From contig CAZKRL010000015.1 of NCBI GenBank assembly GCA_964555295.1, positions 1 through 59,058 on the forward strand: DNA of 59,058 nucleotides, in the 5' to 3' direction. The notes under the pieces are model-generated. The model was not told the DNA's origin. It made no database searches and saw nothing but the letters and a program-made list of their open reading frames with translations. Made by a program: the position numbers and the translations under genes. This stretch comes from CAZKRL01 sp964555295 (GTDB taxonomy: Bacteria; Bacteroidota; Bacteroidia; Flavobacteriales_D; Sanyastnellaceae). Shown here one piece after another: positions 34,327 to 43,795 of this stretch. Position 1 is the stretch's first letter. Each line of letters starts with the position of its first letter.

Positions 34327-36627
34327 ATGGAAATACAAGAGACGTCAGAGATGCTGGAAACGGCTTCTGCTTTTGTAAATAGCACAGGAAGTCACATTTA
34401 CTTGACAGGAAAAGCAGGAACTGGGAAAACCACTTTTCTTAAGAATTTGAGTCAACACACGCATAAGCGCTTTGTTACTGTAGCGCCTACTGGCATCGCT
34501 GCGCTCAATGCCGGGGGATCGACCATCCATTCGATGTTTCAATTACCATTGGGAACCTTCCTGCCTGATCGCAATCCGTCTGGAGAATTCTCTACCGACC
34601 GTAATCTCTACACACAATATTCCCTCACTCGAAAACACCCGATGAGTTCGGCCAAAAAGCAACTGCTTCGAAGCATTGACTTATTGATCATAGATGAGGT
34701 AAGCATGTTGCGTGCCGATGTTCTTGACGCAATAGATTATCGTATGCGCTCAGTCAGGGGGAATTTCAGCAAAGCATTCGGGGGTGTACAAGTTCTAATG
34801 ATCGGCGACTTGTATCAACTACCCCCGATTGTTAAGGAACATGAATGGGGTCTATTGAAGAGGTATTATCACAGCGCATACTTCTTTGAGGCCAAAGCAT
34901 TACAATCAGAAGGCTTCATATTTATAGAGCTAGATAAAGTATATAGGCAGTCTGATAGTGATTTCATTGCGCTTTTGAATCACCTGCGGGAAAACCAAGT
35001 CAATGAAGCTGATATCGCATTACTGAATCGTCATTATCAACCGCAAACTGATGACTGCACCGGTATTGTTACACTCACTACTCATAATTACAAGGCCGAG
35101 GAAATTAACACCAATCAGCTTAGGCGATTACCTGGCAATACATTTATTTATAGAGCGCTCGTTGAGGATGACTTTCCGGAAACGCTCTACCCGATTACAG
35201 CGCAACTTGAACTTAAGTTGGGCGCCCAAATAATGTTTGTACGCAATGACAACAACAATGGCTTATATTATAATGGCACCCTCGGCATTGTGCACCATCT
35301 TGATAGTGAGAATATAAAAGTACAACTTGTTGATACCGATAAAATCATTGATGTATCCATGGTTACATGGGAAAACAAACGATACTCTCTTAGCAGATTA
35401 TCGAAAGAAATAGAGGAGGAAGTGATGGGTACCTTTAGTCAATTTCCTGTTAAGCTCGCGTGGGCAGTAACTGTGCATAAAAGTCAGGGCCTAACATTCG
35501 ACAAAGCCATTGTCGATGTCGGAAAAGCCTTTGCACCAGGACAGGTATACGTAGCATTATCGCGTTTGAGAACGCTTGACGGATTGATACTTAAAACACA
35601 GATTGATCCATCCGTTATAAATAACGACGAGCTCGTAGTCAATTTTTCGAAGACCCGTCATCCTACTGAGCAACTGAATCGCCTGCTTGCTGATAATCGC
35701 AACTATTATATTGAAGACTTATTAAGAGGGGTTTTTTCATTTGACAGCGTTTATAAGGAGCTACAATTCCATATTCGTGAGGGGAGTTTTGAAGGAGAAA
35801 TGGATGACCTGTCCATGAAGCCCATCCTTAACGTCATTTCGGAAGCGATCCTTCAAGAGGCAGAAAACACCCTAAAATTCACCCAACAATTAATTCACAT
35901 TTTGAGAGAGGGTAATAATGACATTCTCGCAGAGCGCATGAGCAAAGGATCAAGATACTACCTAACGTTTTTAGAAACACATATTTCATCTTTATTGGTG
36001 CACATAAAACAAGCCGCCCGAAATCGGGTTTCAAAATCTTATTTGCAATCATTAGACGAGGTTGACCAACTGCTCATGAAGAAATATGAAGACATTTCAA
36101 AAGTGTCAATTATAATAGACGGATTAGTCACAAACAAAAAGCGTATCGATGTATCATCCATCGAGGAAAAACGTGCGACGTTAAGAAAGAGTTGGTTCGA
36201 AAATGCCACTGAGATTGCTTCAAAGTCAGGACAAGCATTTACCGAGAAACTGAGAGAGAAAAAAACGAGAACGCCCAGAGTGGCCAATACCAGAGAAGCT
36301 AAAATTAGCCATCGCAGAAATAAGGAGCCGAAGGGGTCGTCCATTGAAAAATCCCTCGTGCTATTCAGATCTGGAAAGACCATTGACCAAATTGCTACAG
36401 AGCGAGGGCTTGTGCCAGGAACTATTGAAGAACACCTGGCCTGTGCGGTAAAAAACGGCAAATTGCCGTTGGATGAATGGATCAACACGCATGATTATGA
36501 ACTTCTCAAAAAAACCATACTTGCCAATACTGAAGCAGGCATTAAGCAAATATTTGAGAGTCTCGATGGTAAAATGCGATATGGTAAGATCAAAGCTGTG
36601 ATGGAGTCGCTAAAAATGAAACAATAA
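34327..36627 (+). CDS. Pif1-type helicase with C-terminal helix-turn-helix
   Basis: A 766-residue SF1B helicase. Walker A is GKAGTGKT at 28-35, followed by VAPTGIAALNAGGSTIHSMF (motif Ia), Walker B LLIIDEVSML, motif III GDLYQLPPI, and the late motifs TVHKSQGLTFDKAIVD and YVALSRLRTL. These are all Pif1/RecD-family marks. The C-terminus carries a lysine-rich linker and an HTH_40-type helicase-associated module (GKTIDQIATERGLVPGTIEEHL). Pif1 helicases unwind DNA forks and G-quadruplexes. This longer type with an HTH_40-like tail is common in Bacteroidota. It stands alone with 119 bases upstream. Confidence 0.9.
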   Translation: MEIQETSEMLETASAFVNSTGSHIYLTGKAGTGKTTFLKNLSQHTHKRFVTVAPTGIAALNAGGSTIHSMFQLPLGTFLPDRNPSGEFSTDRNLYTQYSLTRKHPMSSAKKQLLRSIDLLIIDEVSMLRADVLDAIDYRMRSVRGNFSKAFGGVQVLMIGDLYQLPPIVKEHEWGLLKRYYHSAYFFEAKALQSEGFIFIELDKVYRQSDSDFIALLNHLRENQVNEADIALLNRHYQPQTDDCTGIVTLTTHNYKAEEINTNQLRRLPGNTFIYRALVEDDFPETLYPITAQLELKLGAQIMFVRNDNNNGLYYNGTLGIVHHLDSENIKVQLVDTDKIIDVSMVTWENKRYSLSRLSKEIEEEVMGTFSQFPVKLAWAVTVHKSQGLTFDKAIVDVGKAFAPGQVYVALSRLRTLDGLILKTQIDPSVINNDELVVNFSKTRHPTEQLNRLLADNRNYYIEDLLRGVFSFDSVYKELQFHIREGSFEGEMDDLSMKPILNVISEAILQEAENTLKFTQQLIHILREGNNDILAERMSKGSRYYLTFLETHISSLLVHIKQAARNRVSKSYLQSLDEVDQLLMKKYEDISKVSIIIDGLVTNKKRIDVSSIEEKRATLRKSWFENATEIASKSGQAFTEKLREKKTRTPRVANTREAKISHRRNKEPKGSSIEKSLVLFRSGKTIDQIATERGLVPGTIEEHLACAVKNGKLPLDEWINTHDYELLKKTILANTEAGIKQIFESLDGKMRYGKIKAVMESLKMKQ

Positions 36628-36734
36628 AGCTTCGCCCAATAATTGGAACGCAATTCCTGATTTAACGAAATTGATATGCCCGCAATAGCGGTTTTCATTG
36701 GTTTGTTGCATATTTCGCAGAAATTCTTTTCCTA

Positions 36735-37436
36735 ATGCCAGAACGTATTGAACATCATATAGCCAAACATTATATCCACAGAAGTAACTGGTTGCGCGCT
36801 GCTGTTTTGGGTGCTAACGACGGAATCATCTCCATGGCCAGCTTAATCATTGGGTTTGCATCGTCAGGCGGCACAAAAGAAACGTTATTTATGGCCGCCG
36901 GCGCCGGGCTCGTGGCAGGAGCGTTTTCGATGGCAGCAGGAGAATATGTTTCGGTAAGCTCGCAAACCGACATTGAGCGTGCCGACATAAACAGAGAATC
37001 GAAAGAATTGAAAGATAGCCCAGAAGAGGAGTTGGAAATTCTCGCAGCGATATACGAAAAACGTGGCTTGGCGAAATCTACCGCTATGCAGGTGGCGAGA
37101 GAAATGACATCGCACGACGCGCTCGCCGCACATGTCAGAGACGAGCTCGGCATCAATTCAAATAGCACAGCAAAACCAGCGCAAGCGGCTCTTGCCTCAG
37201 GCCTTGCATTCACATGCGGAGGAATTTTACCAACGGTAGTTTGCCTTTTAACCGATGTAAACTCGATTGTAATTTATATGTATGCGGCTACTGTCCTATT
37301 CCTCGCCATTCTTGGAGGTATCTCTGCTAGAGCAGGTGGCGCACCCGTAGTAAAAGCGATTTTAAGAATCACCATATGGGGAACCTTGGCGATGGCTGCT
37401 TCAGCATTGGCAGGTACTGCATTCGCACAGTTGTAA
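36735..37436 (+). CDS. VIT1/CCC1-family metal transporter
   Basis: A 233-residue membrane protein of the VIT family (vacuolar iron/manganese transporter type). The opening SNWLRAAVLGANDGIISMASL is typical, followed by GAGLVAGAFSMAAGEYVSVSS (first repeat with Gly-rich helix and Glu) and a cytoplasmic metal-binding loop with EEELEILAAIYEKRG. Three further helices complete five. These proteins move Fe2+ or Mn2+ out of the cytoplasm by proton antiport. It sits 107 bases after the helicase gene and is probably independent. Confidence 0.9.
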   Translation: MPERIEHHIAKHYIHRSNWLRAAVLGANDGIISMASLIIGFASSGGTKETLFMAAGAGLVAGAFSMAAGEYVSVSSQTDIERADINRESKELKDSPEEELEILAAIYEKRGLAKSTAMQVAREMTSHDALAAHVRDELGINSNSTAKPAQAALASGLAFTCGGILPTVVCLLTDVNSIVIYMYAATVLFLAILGGISARAGGAPVVKAILRITIWGTLAMAASALAGTAFAQL

Positions 37437-37493
37437 ACCATTGCATAGCAATCCCACTCAAATGACAAACACACCCGGGATGGGTTAAATTAA

Positions 37494-37509
37494 TCTGATA
37501 TTTATCAGA
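37494..37509. repeat. AT-rich inverted repeat between convergent genes
   Basis: TCTGATA at 37494-37500 and TATCAGA at 37503-37509 form a perfect 7-base stem with two bases between. It lies between the converging VIT and universal stress protein genes. It lacks a clear T-run on either side, so it is a weak candidate for a bidirectional terminator or a protein-binding palindrome. Confidence 0.3.
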
Positions 37510-37534
37510 AATCAATATTGCGTCGGTCTTGCTC

Positions 37535-38365
37535 TCAAGGAACAAATACGCCGCGCTCTGATATAAAAGTCTCGACAGGATTCACACACAGTACAGGAAT
37601 TTGAGAGTCATTAGTGATGATATGTTGCTCATCGTTGGAGCTGAAAACACTCATGAAGCTTCCTCCATAAAAATTCATAATACAGATTAAATCAGCGTCA
37701 ATTCCTGCCGCATATTTGAGTAAATCCTTTACAAAATCACTCGATTTATTTTCAGTTATCTGAACCTCGTAACTGACTTTTCGCTCATCCAAGTATTGCT
37801 TCGCAAAAATGATGTTTCTCTCGAGTTGATTCTTCAAAAACTCATCCGTCTCTCCGGGTGAAATCAAGTGTACCTGCGAGCCGAAATAGTTGGCCATATC
37901 TGCCACTACCGATAACTTTTGTTTTGTCTCCTTATGAAGATCAAGTGGAACCAAAATCTTTTGATAACCCGTTTGCCTGATGGCTCTTTCTTGCACCACA
38001 ATAAAGGGCACTTCTGATTCGGTCACAAGTTTCAACGCTCGGCTTCCTTTGAGGAACTGCAGTCCGCGAGCGCCATGAGACCCCATAATGATTAAGTCAG
38101 CGTCCATTTCCAAAGCCGCCTTATCAATGTCCTCGAAAATGCTACCAATTCTCACCCCGGTATTTATCTGAACTTGTCGCTCAGCATATACACGATCCTT
38201 TAACGCGCTTAACTTCAACTTTATCTCGCCAAGCGCCTTCTTGTTATCCACCACGTGAAGAACATGAATTTTTGCTCCAATCGTTTTCGCCACCAAAATG
38301 GCATGTTCTAAGGCAGTTTCACTTACCTTGGTGAAATCTGTGGGAACGAGAATAAGCTTTTCCAT
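37535..38365 (-). CDS. Tandem universal stress protein
   Basis: A 276-residue protein with two UspA domains (about 1-142 and 148-276). The first has the ATP-binding loop IIMGSHGARGLQFLKGSRAL, close to the G-2x-G-9x-G(S/T) pattern. The second loop (MNFYGGSFMSVFSSNDEQHI) is degenerate and may not bind nucleotide. Tandem Usp proteins of this kind are common in Bacteroidota and respond to stress or anaerobiosis. Start at the ATG within a MEKLILVPTDF opening typical of the family. Confidence 0.9.
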   Translation of the reverse strand: MEKLILVPTDFTKVSETALEHAILVAKTIGAKIHVLHVVDNKKALGEIKLKLSALKDRVYAERQVQINTGVRIGSIFEDIDKAALEMDADLIIMGSHGARGLQFLKGSRALKLVTESEVPFIVVQERAIRQTGYQKILVPLDLHKETKQKLSVVADMANYFGSQVHLISPGETDEFLKNQLERNIIFAKQYLDERKVSYEVQITENKSSDFVKDLLKYAAGIDADLICIMNFYGGSFMSVFSSNDEQHIITNDSQIPVLCVNPVETFISERGVFVP

Positions 38366-38499
38366 ATAAATATTTTAATGCGAAATTAATCCGAATGGCG
38401 TCGCATCCTCACCCATATTACCAATCATATTTCACTTCATTCAATCCATCCACTGACTTGAAACATGTAGGTGCCAAAACTTATATCAACACAAAAATT

Positions 38500-39273
38500 T
38501 TAGCCCTCTAAAAAAGCCAATGACAAACCCAGGAAATCAACGGGCTTCTCAGCATGAAGCCAATGCCCTGCGCCATCTATAGTAGTGAAGGATGCTTTGG
38601 GAAAAATCTGCTGAATCGCATCTACATCTTCCTCTTTGATGTAGTCACTATTTCCTCCCCTGATAAACAATGTTGGCAACGCGACAGCAGAGTCCATGAT
38701 GGGACGAAGCACTTCGTTTATCTCGCGCTCTAGCACCTCAAGATTGAACCTCCAAGCCAACACACCCGGCTCCTTCCAATATAAATTCTTAAGTAAAAAT
38801 TGTTGCGTACTGCTGTCCGAAATATGAGCAGAAAGCCTATCCGTGGCGGTTTTCCTGCTATCGCAATAATTCACATCCACTGCGTTCAAGGCACGGAAAA
38901 TCAAATCGTGATGCGGTGGATAAGCTTTGATTCCCATGTCGGCAACCACGAGCTTGTGCACATATTCCGGGTGTTGTTGCGCGAAGTACATAGCAGTTTT
39001 ACCCCCCATGGAATGCCCGATGATTCTAACCTTGCCAAGCCCCATCGATGAAATCATTGCCCTCAAATCTTCGCTCATCTCGCCGTATGAGTGAGTGGAA
39101 ACATGAGGCGCGTGGCCATGATTGCGCTGATCTATCAAAAAAACTTCATAGTGTTCAGCATAGGATTTGGCAAGGGTTTGCCAATTGTCTGAACTGCCGA
39201 ATAGGCCGTGCAAAATCAGAAGGGGCTCACCCTTCCCTATAGTGCGAAAAGCGAGGTTCATTGCGTTGTGCAT
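38500..39273 (-). CDS. Alpha/beta hydrolase (YbfF-like esterase)
   Basis: A 257-residue alpha/beta hydrolase. The oxyanion segment is LHGLFGSSDNWQTLA, followed by DQRNHGHAPH, the nucleophile elbow GHSMGGKTAM and the catalytic His in DGAGHWLHAEKP. This pattern fits the YbfF group of acyl esterases. The substrate is not known. The start overlaps the pdxJ stop by 16 bases, so the two are co-transcribed, although a functional link is not evident. Confidence 0.85.
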   Translation of the reverse strand: MHNAMNLAFRTIGKGEPLLILHGLFGSSDNWQTLAKSYAEHYEVFLIDQRNHGHAPHVSTHSYGEMSEDLRAMISSMGLGKVRIIGHSMGGKTAMYFAQQHPEYVHKLVVADMGIKAYPPHHDLIFRALNAVDVNYCDSRKTATDRLSAHISDSSTQQFLLKNLYWKEPGVLAWRFNLEVLEREINEVLRPIMDSAVALPTLFIRGGNSDYIKEEDVDAIQQIFPKASFTTIDGAGHWLHAEKPVDFLGLSLAFLEG

Positions 39274-39977
39274 GCTCGCAGATACATGGCTACTGTATTC
39301 TCCAATCCGTAATACAAGGCATCACTGATCAACGCATGTCCGATCGAAACTTCTTTCAACGTCGGAATGGAGGCACAGAAAAAGGATAGGTTCTCAAGTG
39401 ATAAATCATGGCCAGCATTGAGGCCAAGACCCATAGCATCCGCTGCTTTTGCAGCCCTGATATAATCGGCAATTGCAGCGTCACGGTCCTTTATAAACTC
39501 CCGGGCAAACGACTCAGTGTATAACTCAATTCGATCTGTTCCGGTGGATGTCGCGAGTTCTACATCGTCAACGATTGGATTAAGGAATATGCTGGTGCGG
39601 ATCCCATGGTTTTTGCATTGTTCAATAATGCTCTTCAGAAAATCTTGATGTGATCTGACATCCCATCCATTGTTGCTGGTGATGGCGTCGGGAGCGTCTG
39701 GCACAAAGGTGACCTGTGCCGGTTTTACTTCCTTCACCATAGAGAGAAAATCTTCGGAAGGATACCCTTCAATGTTGAACTCGACACTCAAATTTTCTTT
39801 CAAACGATAGACATCATCTCTGCGAATGTGGCGGCCATCCGGACGAGGATGTACAGTGATTCCGTGTGCACCAAACGACTCAATATCCTTTGCCACTCGA
39901 ATCAAGTTGGGCACATTACCGCCACGCGCATTGCGGAGAGTAGCGATTTTATTGATATTTACACTGAGCCGGGTCAT
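39258..39977 (-). CDS. pdxJ: Pyridoxine 5'-phosphate synthase
   Basis: A 239-residue protein that makes pyridoxine 5'-phosphate from 1-deoxyxylulose 5-phosphate and 3-amino-2-oxopropyl phosphate, the last step of DXP-dependent vitamin B6 synthesis. The TIM-barrel family marks are present: MTRLSVNINKIATLRNARGG, GAHGITVHPRPDGRHI, EFNIEGYPS, TDRIELYTE and GLGLNAGHDLSLENL. Full length. It forms a unit with the downstream esterase gene. Confidence 0.95.
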   Translation of the reverse strand: MTRLSVNINKIATLRNARGGNVPNLIRVAKDIESFGAHGITVHPRPDGRHIRRDDVYRLKENLSVEFNIEGYPSEDFLSMVKEVKPAQVTFVPDAPDAITSNNGWDVRSHQDFLKSIIEQCKNHGIRTSIFLNPIVDDVELATSTGTDRIELYTESFAREFIKDRDAAIADYIRAAKAADAMGLGLNAGHDLSLENLSFFCASIPTLKEVSIGHALISDALYYGLENTVAMYLRACTTQ

Positions 39978-40104
39978 GCTTGAACAAGATGCTGTTTTAT
40001 CGTTGGAAATTCAATTGCGTCTCTGCGTGCCATTTTTTTCAAGTAAAGTGAAATCACATCTCTTCCCCTCAAATCATATTGTCTATCCATCAACATCCGT
40101 CCCA

Positions 40105-41187
40105 TCAGTGCCGATCAAAATCAACGGTGATTTCAGCGGTGTTCGGCACAGCCTGACAAGTGAGCACATAGCCGGCTTCTACCTCGCCAGGCTCTAAAGC
40201 ATAGTTGACTTTCATATTTGCACTGCCTTCACTGATGTGTGCGCGGCAAGTACAACACATGCCCCCTTTGCAACTGAAGGGAATGTCGGCCTTGTTATTT
40301 TGCGCTGCATCCAAGATGGTGGTGCCATCCATGGGCATAAAAAAACGCGATTCCAAACCATCCATGATCATGGTCACGGAGCAACGAGATTCTGTAGAAG
40401 CATGAACCTCCTTTTTGATACTGATATTTTCTTTCTGTCCGGGAGTTGTAAATAACTCAAAATGGATTTGCGATTCACCTAAACCTTTCGCCGCGAGCCA
40501 GCTTCGCGATGTTTCGGTGAGCTCAACGGGGCCGCAGATAAACGCTTCATCGATTCGGCTAACGTCGATCATTGTGTTGGCATATGCCTCCAACTTGGCT
40601 TCATCGATACGTCCGGCCAGAAGTGCTATATCATTGGGTTCTCCGCTGAGCACATGAAACAATCTGAATCTGCCGATGAACCGATCTTTCATGTCTTCAA
40701 GCTCATCACGAAAAATAATGGCGTTAAAAAATCGATTGCCCAACAACATGATTACTTCAGCGTTTTGATCAGAATGCAACAATTCACGCGTGATTGAAAT
40801 CAACGGGGTGACGCCACTTCCGGCACCGATCATCAGATATTTCCGCGATGTTGCGGCAGGAATTTCGGTAGTGAATTTTCCCGCCGGTGTCATCACCTGT
40901 AACGACTGACCTGCTGAGATTTTCTGATTGGCCCATGTAGAAAAAATTCCGCCTTCCACCCGTTTAATCGCTACGCGCAACTCGCCACTGGAAGGACTGC
41001 TGCAGATCGAATAAGACCTGCGCGTGTCTTGCCCGTCAATATCAGCGCGCAATGTGAGATATTGCCCGGCTTTGAATTGGTATAGCTCAGTGAGTTCATT
41101 AGGAATTTTAAAAGCTATGGAAACACAGTCCGCAGTCTCTTTTCTGACATCGGAAACGGTGAGGGAATGAAAGGTAGGTCTTGCCAT
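40105..41187 (-). CDS. paaE: Phenylacetyl-CoA epoxidase reductase PaaE
   Basis: A 360-residue reductase that passes electrons from NADPH to the di-iron epoxidase. Domains in order: an FAD-binding barrel (RRSYSICSS), an NAD(P) domain (GAGSGVTPLISI) and a plant-type 2Fe-2S domain with Cys in CKGGMCCTC and a fourth in VLTCQ. It is divergent from paaABCD, with 69 bases between the starts. A TAnnTTTG match (TAAATTTG on the minus strand, 41195-41202) lies only 7 bases before its ATG and could give a nearly leaderless transcript. Confidence 0.92.
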   Translation of the reverse strand: MARPTFHSLTVSDVRKETADCVSIAFKIPNELTELYQFKAGQYLTLRADIDGQDTRRSYSICSSPSSGELRVAIKRVEGGIFSTWANQKISAGQSLQVMTPAGKFTTEIPAATSRKYLMIGAGSGVTPLISITRELLHSDQNAEVIMLLGNRFFNAIIFRDELEDMKDRFIGRFRLFHVLSGEPNDIALLAGRIDEAKLEAYANTMIDVSRIDEAFICGPVELTETSRSWLAAKGLGESQIHFELFTTPGQKENISIKKEVHASTESRCSVTMIMDGLESRFFMPMDGTTILDAAQNNKADIPFSCKGGMCCTCRAHISEGSANMKVNYALEPGEVEAGYVLTCQAVPNTAEITVDFDRH

Positions 41188-41256
41188 GTGGCGGCAAATT
41201 TAGTCGCGTGTTTTGAACGAAGTCGCCGTAAAATTGCTTAGCTAAAAAAAGTCCTT

Positions 41257-42204
41257 ATGGAAATCCAAGATTCATTAGAAAAATTCCAGCGATATGTTGA
41301 GGCAGAGCACAAGGTAGAGGCGAAGGACTGGATGCCCGACGGTTATCGCAAAACGTTGATTCGTCAGATATCACAGCACGCCCACAGCGAAATTGTAGGG
41401 ATGTTGCCGGAGGGAAATTGGATAACCCGCGCGCCGTCATTGCGACGTAAGGCCATCTTGATTTCTAAAGTTCAGGATGAGGCCGGTCATGGTTTGTATT
41501 TGTATTCTGCTGCGGAGTCTCTCGGTGTTTCTCGCGCCGAGCTTATCGATGATCTGCTCACAGGCAAAGCCAAATACTCCTCCATTTTCAATTATCCTAC
41601 GCTTACATGGGCCGACATAGGAGCCATTGGCTGGTTGGTAGACGGCGCAGCGATTGTGAATCAGGTTTCGTTGCAACGCACAAGTTATGGCCCATACAGC
41701 AGAGCGATGATTCGCATTTGCAAGGAAGAAAGCTTTCATCAGCGGCAGGGATATGAGATCATGATTTCCTTGTGCCGAAAAGGTAATGATGCACAAAAAC
41801 AAATGGCTCAGGAAGCGCTGAATCGTTGGTGGTGGCCATCGTTGATGATGTTTGGACCGAGTGACGCTGAATCAGCGCACAGTGCTCAAAATATGGCATG
41901 GAAAATCAAACGACATGGCAACGATGAATTGCGTCAGAAGTTTGTAGACATGACGGTGCCCCAAGCGGAATATCTTGGTCTTACACTCCCTGATGCAGAT
42001 TTGAAATGGAATGAAAGCAAGAAAGGGTATGACTTCGGTGTTATTGACTGGACAGAGTTCAACGAGGTGGTAAAGGGAAATGGCCCTTGCAATCGTGAGC
42101 GGCTGCAGGCACGCCAGAAGGCCCACGAAGAAGGGGCTTGGGTGCGTGAGGCGGCATCAGCTTATGCCAAACGTCAGGCAGCACAAGAAACGCAGGCAGC
42201 TTAA
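41257..42204 (+). CDS. paaA: Phenylacetyl-CoA epoxidase subunit A (catalytic)
   Basis: A 315-residue ferritin-like di-iron oxygenase that epoxidises the ring of phenylacetyl-CoA. The iron-ligand motifs are seen as DEAGHGLYLY and EESFHQRQGYE, and the start MEIQDSLEKFQRYVEAE is typical. First gene of the paaABCD unit. No ring-cleavage or beta-oxidation genes (paaG, paaZ, paaJ) are nearby, so the rest of the pathway must lie elsewhere. Confidence 0.95.
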   Translation: MEIQDSLEKFQRYVEAEHKVEAKDWMPDGYRKTLIRQISQHAHSEIVGMLPEGNWITRAPSLRRKAILISKVQDEAGHGLYLYSAAESLGVSRAELIDDLLTGKAKYSSIFNYPTLTWADIGAIGWLVDGAAIVNQVSLQRTSYGPYSRAMIRICKEESFHQRQGYEIMISLCRKGNDAQKQMAQEALNRWWWPSLMMFGPSDAESAHSAQNMAWKIKRHGNDELRQKFVDMTVPQAEYLGLTLPDADLKWNESKKGYDFGVIDWTEFNEVVKGNGPCNRERLQARQKAHEEGAWVREAASAYAKRQAAQETQAA

Positions 42205-42225
42205 TACTTTTTGTTGAAAGAACAC

Positions 42226-42525
42226 ATGAGTACAACGAATACAAAAAACGACTGGCCCTTGTGGGAGATTTTCATTCGCAGCAAGAGTGGTCTTTCTCAC
42301 AAACATGTGGGCAGCTTGCATGCTGCCGATGCGCGCATGGCCATTGAAAACGCGAGAGATGTATATACCCGCCGCATGGAAGGGGTCAGTATCTGGGCGG
42401 TTCTCAGCGCAGATATTGTTGCGTCTTCGCCCGATGACAAAGATTTTCTCTACGAGCCCGCCAACGACAAAGTATATCGTCATCCCACCTTTTATGAAAT
42501 CCCGCCTGAGGTGGGCCATATGTAA
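42226..42525 (+). CDS. paaB: Phenylacetyl-CoA epoxidase subunit B
   Basis: A 99-residue protein from the ATG at 42226; an in-frame TTG at 42211 is less likely. The family pattern WPLWEIFIRSKSGLSHKHVG and HAADARMAIENARDVYTRR is clear. PaaB is a small structural subunit that connects the PaaAC heterodimers into the active oxygenase. It lies 21 bases after paaA and 3 before paaC. Confidence 0.93.
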   Translation: MSTTNTKNDWPLWEIFIRSKSGLSHKHVGSLHAADARMAIENARDVYTRRMEGVSIWAVLSADIVASSPDDKDFLYEPANDKVYRHPTFYEIPPEVGHM

Positions 42526-42528
42526 AGA

Positions 42529-43299
42529 ATGAAAACGCCTGTCAACCAACTGCAATTATCACAGCAATATATTTTGGCTCTTGCCGATGATGCATTGATT
42601 CTCGGTCAGCGTCTGAGTGAGTGGTGTGGTCATGGCCCAGTGCTGGAAGAAGACATCGCTATGTCGAACATCGCGTTGGATTGCATTGGACAATCTACCT
42701 TGTTATTTCGAGAATTGGCCGCACGTATTGCAGACGGTAGCGATGAAGACGAATGGGCTTTTACTCGTCAGGAAACTTCCTACACAAATGTTCTACTTCT
42801 TGAATTGCCGAATGGTGATTACGCGCGAACCATAGCTCGCCAATATTTTTACAATGAGTTCCAGGTGTTGTACCTCGCATCGATGGCCAATACTTCAGAC
42901 CCCTTCTTGTCGGGCTTTGCCACAAAATCACTGAAAGAGGTGAAATATCATTTGCAGCACGCGCGCGATTGGTTTCGGCGTTTTGCATTGGGAACAGAAG
43001 AGAGTCGACGTCGTTTACAAGAGGGCATAGAGTTTTTATGGCCATACCTCGGTGAGATCTTCACCGATCAAGAGTCTGATAAAAACGTGAATGACTTGCT
43101 ATCGATTCCATTGCGAAGTTCTTGTCAGAGCCATTGGCAAATGGCCGTAGAAAATCTCTTTGCAGAATGTTCTATGTCACTTCCTCAATCTACTTTCTAT
43201 CAGAAAGGAGGCCGTCAGGGCCGCCATACAGAGCACATGGGATTCATGCTTTCCGAAATGCAATATCTGCAAAGGGCTTTCCCCGGAGCTAAATGGTAA
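42529..43299 (+). CDS. paaC: Phenylacetyl-CoA epoxidase subunit C
   Basis: A 256-residue ferritin-like structural subunit of the epoxidase, which forms the PaaAC core with PaaA. Marks: LALADDALILGQRLSEWCGHGP, SNIALDCIGQ, LKEVKYHLQHARDWFRR and GRQGRHTEHMGFML. It lacks the full iron-ligand set of PaaA, as expected for this subunit. The stop overlaps the paaD start. Confidence 0.93.
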   Translation: MKTPVNQLQLSQQYILALADDALILGQRLSEWCGHGPVLEEDIAMSNIALDCIGQSTLLFRELAARIADGSDEDEWAFTRQETSYTNVLLLELPNGDYARTIARQYFYNEFQVLYLASMANTSDPFLSGFATKSLKEVKYHLQHARDWFRRFALGTEESRRRLQEGIEFLWPYLGEIFTDQESDKNVNDLLSIPLRSSCQSHWQMAVENLFAECSMSLPQSTFYQKGGRQGRHTEHMGFMLSEMQYLQRAFPGAKW

Positions 43300-43790
43300 A
43301 CATGTTGAGCCGCGAGGGAGTTCTTGCCTTACTCAGTTCGATACCCGACCCTGAGATTCCATCATTGAATATCCTTGAAATGGGAATTCTGCGTGATGTC
43401 GAGTTTCATGAGTGTGATGGATATGTTGTTACGATCACGCCCACGTATTCTGGATGTCCGGCGATGAAAGCCATCGAAGATGATATACACGCATTACTCG
43501 CCCAACATTGCATCGAAAACTACACAGTGGTTACGAAATTGAGTCCTGCGTGGACCACGGATTGGTTGACAGATATAGCTCGGGAAAAATTACGCTTGTC
43601 GGGTATCACCCCGCCAGTGACCGGAACAGCTGATAAAAATTCCATTCTGGGTGAAATGCGGATTGTCAAGTGCCCACGCTGCGGAGGGCGAGACACCATC
43701 ATGCTATCACAATTTGGATCAACGGCTTGCAAGGCGCTTTATCGATGCGATACTTGCAGCGAGCCGTTTGATTATTTCAAATGTATTTGA
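43293..43790 (+). CDS. paaD: Phenylacetate pathway Fe-S maturation protein PaaD
   Basis: A 165-residue protein with an MIP18/DUF59 domain (SIPDPEIPSLNILEMGILRD, TPTYSGCPAM) and a C-terminal zinc-ribbon-like module (CPRCGG ... CDTCSEPF). PaaD is thought to help mature the Fe-S cluster of the reductase PaaE. The first ATG overlaps the end of paaC; a second ATG three codons later is an alternative. Five bases separate its stop from the convergent T9SS gene. Confidence 0.93.
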   Translation: MVNMLSREGVLALLSSIPDPEIPSLNILEMGILRDVEFHECDGYVVTITPTYSGCPAMKAIEDDIHALLAQHCIENYTVVTKLSPAWTTDWLTDIAREKLRLSGITPPVTGTADKNSILGEMRIVKCPRCGGRDTIMLSQFGSTACKALYRCDTCSEPFDYFKCI

Positions 43791-43795
43791 GACAG

